The notes below the pieces were generated by a model that was not told the origin of the DNA, did no database searches, and saw nothing but the letters and a program-made list of their open reading frames with translations. The position numbers and the translations under genes are program-made. Shown here in pieces: positions 40,826-44,148 of a stretch of 44,148 bases of DNA (positions are counted from its first letter, which is position 1; each line of letters begins with the position of its first letter). Source of the DNA: an uncultured Sulfitobacter sp. (GTDB lineage: Bacteria; Pseudomonadota; Alphaproteobacteria; Rhodobacterales; Rhodobacteraceae); NCBI GenBank assembly GCA_937928635.1, contig CALFWM010000018.1, positions 1 through 44,148 on the forward strand, read 5' to 3'.

Positions 40826-43720
40826 ATGATTATCAACGTTACGACTCTGTCTGAATTATATGATGCCCTTGCCAATGCAACGGGCGGTGAGACCATCAAA
40901 CTGGCACCCGGGGACTACGGGGATCTGGTGATCAACGGGAAGTCCGGGTTTGACACCACTTTCTCCTCAGAGGTTCAGATCGTTTCAGCGGATCCTGAGA
41001 ACCCAGCAGTCTTTTCCGGCATGGACATGCGGGAGGCCGCCAACCTGACGTTTGACGGAATCACCTTTGATTATACGTTTGAGCCGGGTGACACCCTCTG
41101 GGACCGCCCGTTTGACGTGATGTCATCTGAAAATATCACCATCCGCAATTCCACATTTGACGGCGACCTCGCCAGCGGTGTCTCCGAAAGCTCCGATGGA
41201 TATGGCTACGCTATCGGCCTGTCCTTTCGCAACAGCAGCGGGATCACTGTAGAACAAAACGAATTCTTCGAGTTTTACCGTGGCATGACTGTCTCTTCGA
41301 GCGAAGACATCCAAGTCCTCAACAATGATGTGCATTCCCTGCGCATGGATGGCTTCAATTTTTCAGAAGTCACCGGTGTGCTAATTGAAGGCAACCACAT
41401 TCATGACTTCAATCTGTCGCTGAATTCGCTGGATCACTCCGACATGATTCAGTTCTGGACCAACGGCACAGACAGCCCAAGTTCTGACATTGTGATCCGC
41501 GGCAACCATCTTGACGTAGGCGATGGGGATGCGACCCAGTCGATCTTCATGCGCAATGACCTAGTGGACCGCGGGCTCGCTGGTCAGGAAATGTTTTACC
41601 AGAACTTGCTGATCGAAAACAACGTCATCGTCAATGGCCATCGCCACGGCATCACAGTTGGCGAAAGCGATGGCCTGGTCATTCGCCACAACACCGTGCT
41701 GCATGACGATGGACGGCTTCAGGATGGTGTGGACCCGCAGGTAGAAATCCCCCGTATCACTGTGGCTGAAACCTCCACCAATGTAGTGATCACACAGAAC
41801 ATCACATCCGATGTTGTCGGCCAAACTCCCGAAGGAGGTTGGCGCGTACAGGACAATGCTTTTGTACAGGATCAAGACCCCACCCAGGATGGTTATTACG
41901 GACATGTTTTCGTTAGCTCTAGCCTGCCAATCGCTGACGGCACCCATAATTTCCTGGCCGTGCCAGGCGGTGTCATTGATCTGATGAACGCCGGGGCGCC
42001 GTCCACGCTGACCCTTGAAACCTCAGCAGAGCTGACACCGCGCTTTCATGTCACCCGATCCGAAGACAGCGCCGCTGTCTTTCACTTTGACGCCTCCATG
42101 AGCACGGTTGATTTTGGCCCAACACCCCCCGGCACTGTGTTCCAGTGGGAATTCCCTGATGGATCCACCCAGGAAGGTGCGCAAATCTCTCATACCTTTG
42201 CACGGGGGGGCACATATGATGTGAACCTGACCGCCGTGCTGCCAGGCGGCGAGACTGCAACCCTTGAAATGGCGATGAATGTCACAGGCAGCAGCGTGCT
42301 GTCTTATGATGCCAATGAAGGTATGACCACCATTGATGGGGTCATCACAGCATTTAGTGATCCTGATGTCCAGATCACATCAGACGGCATCGCGCTCAGC
42401 AGTCAGGGTGTTGCCCTGAGCATCGCCCGAGAAGATGTCCGCGATATCTTGGGTCGGGATGAATTTAACATCGCACTAGAACTGACCGCAGGAAGCACGA
42501 CCAGTGCTGGTGAAATCATGCGAGTGCATACCAGCTTTACCACCTCTGTCACAGAAAGCGGTGAAATCCTGTTTGAAGCCTTCACCGAAGATGGCCAGCG
42601 TATTCGCCTGACCACGCAAGGGGCAAATATCACGGACATGGCCACCCATGACGTTGGGATCAGCCTTCTGAATGGCGTTCTGGCAATCCATGTGGACAAC
42701 GTTCCACTAGCCAGCACAAACATGACTGCCCCACTGGCTGAAAACGGCGGTAGCCATGGCCTGGTCTTTGGCAATCCCTGGGGACGTGACAACTTTGAAG
42801 GCGTCATCTCTGGCATTGATATCACGGTGGATGCAAGCAACTTTGCCGAAGCTGATATCCCCTACGCACTCCCCGTCCAGCCTGAGGCACCTGAGACCCC
42901 AATACTGCTGCTGATCCCACCGGAAACTCATGAGGCAACACCGCACCTGCTGGTGACCCCGCCACGTTCTGAAACACCACCTGCCTCCAAAGCAGGCGTA
43001 CCCCTACAGTCTGAAGCACCAGATCACGCTCTGCCAGACGGTGTGGCACTTGGAGATCAGGGCGTTGCCTTTCGCATTGATCGCGAAGATGCCGAGGCCA
43101 TTCTGGAACGCGATGCGTTTTCCATCTCACTAGAGCTCACCGCTGACGGCCCAAACAGCGCCGGCGAAGTCATGCGCCTACACCAAAGTTTTGTCACTGC
43201 CGTCACAACAGAGGGCGAATTTTACCTTCAGGCCTTTACCCAAGACGGCGGCCACATCCGGCTGACCACACAGGGTGCGGACCTGAATGACCGTGATCCT
43301 CACAACATCAACATCACGCTGAATGACGGGGTCCTCGACATCATAGTCGATGGCGTCTCCCTTGCCCAAACTGAAATGAGCGCACCACTGGCTAATGAGG
43401 GCCGTCACGATCTGGTCTTTGGCAACCCATGGGGTCTTCGCGACAACTTCGAGGGAGTCGTCTCCAGCCTTAATCTGGCCGTGATCGAAGGCGGATCCGA
43501 AATGGTCAGCGCCTTTGACGGTCTTCTTGGGGCCTTTATCCCAGCAGATGCACCAGACAGGCCACAGCGGGACAGCGAGGCAGCCTCTATCTCTGAGGAC
43601 AGCCCAAACACCGCTGCCACAACGCCCGAGCGGATCAATCGCTCCGGTGACTCCGCTGAGGAATGGATCAACCACCTTGAAAACCAGCTAATCAACAGCA
43701 ACGACGCTAACCTCGGTTAA
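40826..43720 (+). CDS. Large beta-helix protein with PKD and two repeated domains; type I substrate candidate
   Basis: A 964-residue protein with no signal peptide or membrane helix. Residues 1-390 are a parallel beta-helix paralogous to the exported protein at 31582. Residues about 402-488 are a PKD-like domain (FHFDASMS, WEFPDGSTQEG, HTFARGGTYDV). Two copies of a strand-rich domain of about 150 residues follow at about 522-671 and 738-889; they share ALELTAG/SLELTADG, RIRLTTQGA and LVFGNPWG. The last 75 residues are low complexity and may hold the secretion signal. RTX nonapeptides (GGxGxDxLx) are absent, unusual for a type I substrate. Position after a complete type I operon and before a terminator supports export. 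Function on EPS is inferred; no catalytic motif is certain. Confidence 0.85.
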   Translation: MIINVTTLSELYDALANATGGETIKLAPGDYGDLVINGKSGFDTTFSSEVQIVSADPENPAVFSGMDMREAANLTFDGITFDYTFEPGDTLWDRPFDVMSSENITIRNSTFDGDLASGVSESSDGYGYAIGLSFRNSSGITVEQNEFFEFYRGMTVSSSEDIQVLNNDVHSLRMDGFNFSEVTGVLIEGNHIHDFNLSLNSLDHSDMIQFWTNGTDSPSSDIVIRGNHLDVGDGDATQSIFMRNDLVDRGLAGQEMFYQNLLIENNVIVNGHRHGITVGESDGLVIRHNTVLHDDGRLQDGVDPQVEIPRITVAETSTNVVITQNITSDVVGQTPEGGWRVQDNAFVQDQDPTQDGYYGHVFVSSSLPIADGTHNFLAVPGGVIDLMNAGAPSTLTLETSAELTPRFHVTRSEDSAAVFHFDASMSTVDFGPTPPGTVFQWEFPDGSTQEGAQISHTFARGGTYDVNLTAVLPGGETATLEMAMNVTGSSVLSYDANEGMTTIDGVITAFSDPDVQITSDGIALSSQGVALSIAREDVRDILGRDEFNIALELTAGSTTSAGEIMRVHTSFTTSVTESGEILFEAFTEDGQRIRLTTQGANITDMATHDVGISLLNGVLAIHVDNVPLASTNMTAPLAENGGSHGLVFGNPWGRDNFEGVISGIDITVDASNFAEADIPYALPVQPEAPETPILLLIPPETHEATPHLLVTPPRSETPPASKAGVPLQSEAPDHALPDGVALGDQGVAFRIDREDAEAILERDAFSISLELTADGPNSAGEVMRLHQSFVTAVTTEGEFYLQAFTQDGGHIRLTTQGADLNDRDPHNINITLNDGVLDIIVDGVSLAQTEMSAPLANEGRHDLVFGNPWGLRDNFEGVVSSLNLAVIEGGSEMVSAFDGLLGAFIPADAPDRPQRDSEAASISEDSPNTAATTPERINRSGDSAEEWINHLENQLINSNDANLG

Positions 43721-43747
43721 GCGGACACCAGAGATTAAAATATGAAG

Positions 43748-43779
43748 AGTGCCACATACTGTGATGTGGCGCTTTTTTG
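43748..43779 (+). terminator. Rho-independent terminator after the 964-residue gene
   Basis: AGTGCCACAT (43748-43757) pairs with ATGTGGCGCT (43764-43773), a 10-bp stem with one G-T pair around ACTGTG, followed by six T. It ends the type I secretion region and is the last intact feature before the insertion-sequence remnants. Confidence 0.9.
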
Positions 43780-43781
43780 TA

Positions 43782-43916
43782 TGAGGTTTGGCGATCTTCA
43801 TTGCGCATGACGACAGCGTATCGGCTGACGCGTTCAACGAGAGACGTCACGTTGAACTTTCCATGCGCTCTATGGAACATCATCAGATCACACTCCCAGT
43901 GACCGAACTCTGAGGT
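43782..43916 (-). pseudogene. IS30-family transposase remnant
   Basis: On the minus strand the frame reads FGHWECDLMMF, then NVTSLVERVSRYAVVMRNEDRQ, the catalytic-core stretch of IS30-type transposases (GHWE-D and the VER-SR motif). It is only about 45 residues long, without start or stop, so it is a fragment of an old element. It begins next to the terminator of the 964-residue gene. Confidence 0.8.
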
Positions 43917-43928
43917 GCCCCTAGTTTC

Positions 43929-44009
43929 CTAGACACCTGCCTTTTCCAGTTTGCGCTGTCTGTTCTCATAGTCAACGGGCGACAGCATGCCGTTGCAGCG
44001 TGTGCCGCG
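43929..44009 (-). pseudogene. IS3-family transposase C-terminal fragment
   Basis: On the minus strand a frame reads RCNGMLSPVDYENRQRKLEKAGV and then stops at TAG (43931-43929), the usual C-terminal end of IS3-family OrfB (where RHS-LGY-SPVEYE is typical). Its upstream part is missing, replaced by the next fragment, so it is a truncated copy. The stop is followed by TGTCTAGGAAACTAGGGG-like sequence that could be the end of the element. Confidence 0.75.
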
Positions 44010-44047
44010 GTAATCCCCCCATTTTTAAGGGGGTGCAGCCGTAGAAT

Positions 44048-44148
44048 TCACGCGGCTGTTTTCAGTTTCATAGCGGGTGTGATGCCGCCGATGCCCATGT
44101 TGGGTCGCTCATTGTTGTAAGTCCATAGCCATTCAGTCGCCTGGTCTT
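44048..44148 (-). CDS. IS3-family transposase OrfB C-terminus, cut by the window end
   Basis: The minus-strand frame reads WLWTYNNERPNMGIGGITPAM and ends LKTAA at TGA (44050-44048). YNNERPN and ITPAMKL are the standard C-terminus of IS3-family transposases. It continues past the window edge, so whether it is intact cannot be told. After its stop a palindromic stretch CCCCC-ATTTTTA-AGGGGG (44017-44035) may be part of the insertion-sequence end. It marks the border of the EPS region. Confidence 0.85.
   Translation of the reverse strand, partial: DQATEWLWTYNNERPNMGIGGITPAMKLKTAA

Noticed and set aside
40826..43720. RTX calcium-binding repeats in the type I substrate candidate
   Set aside because: Searched by eye for GGxGxDxLx; only scattered GG pairs were found, none in tandem.

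Overview
The window looks like part of an extrachromosomal replicon (plasmid or chromid) of a marine-type alphaproteobacterium, most likely Rhodobacterales (Roseobacter group). Four things point there: a RepA initiator of the RPA family next to a small ParA and ParB-like pair; a VPLPA-type sorting tail with its exosortase; a protein that resembles the head-spike base of Rhodobacter-type gene transfer agents; and high-GC coding sequence with GTG and TTG starts and weak Shine-Dalgarno sites. The genus cannot be read from the sequence. No tRNA, rRNA or CRISPR array was seen.

Layout. 1-9481: an exosortase-type exopolysaccharide (EPS) core. A leftward operon (secretion ATPase, Wzz-like chain-length protein, tyrosine autokinase cut by the window start) diverges from a rightward group (priming sugar transferase, PrsT-like TPR lipoprotein, Wza-like export protein, outer-membrane barrel protein). 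9550-11172: a small membrane protein and a family 4 glycosyltransferase. 11320-14238: the replication and partition module, with parB-like and parA genes, a cluster of GATAGC-like repeats, an iteron origin with a DnaA box, and repA. 14353-16638: small membrane proteins, a PPP-type phosphatase and a rhomboid protease. 16716-20068: exosortase XrtD fused to an EpsI domain, an acyltransferase, and a secreted protein with a VPVPA sorting tail that is the probable substrate. 20355-22635: VanZ-like protein, hexapeptide acetyltransferase, family 2 glycosyltransferase. 22747-23046: three adjacent palindromic elements, one with a second copy at 9847-9950.

23062-27370: a leftward sugar-modification operon (FrhB-like oxidoreductase, pyruvyl transferase, polysaccharide deacetylase, formyltransferase). 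27559-29697: a Wzx-type flippase and an O-acetyltransferase. 29692-31394: a small protein resembling a GTA head-spike base and a lectin-like SGNH hydrolase, translationally coupled. 31582-35547: a Sec-exported parallel beta-helix protein, a Wzy/ligase-like membrane protein and a second family 2 glycosyltransferase. 35760-43720: a complete type I secretion system (ABC, HlyD, TolC/NodT-like) followed by a 964-residue signal-less protein whose N-terminal half is a paralogue of the Sec-exported beta-helix protein. 43782-44148: remnants of IS30- and IS3-type transposases.

Working together (inference): the priming transferase and glycosyltransferases build a lipid-linked repeat unit; pyruvyl, acetyl and formyl groups are added; the flippase and polymerase move and extend it; Wzz, the autokinase and the Wza-like protein control length and export. 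PrsT, the ATPase and XrtD couple this to surface placement of the VPVPA protein. Two related beta-helix proteins leave the cytoplasm by different routes (Sec and type I) and probably bind, cut or modify the polymer. The RepA replicon carrying an EPS locus recalls the biofilm plasmids described in roseobacters, although no rhamnose operon is visible here.
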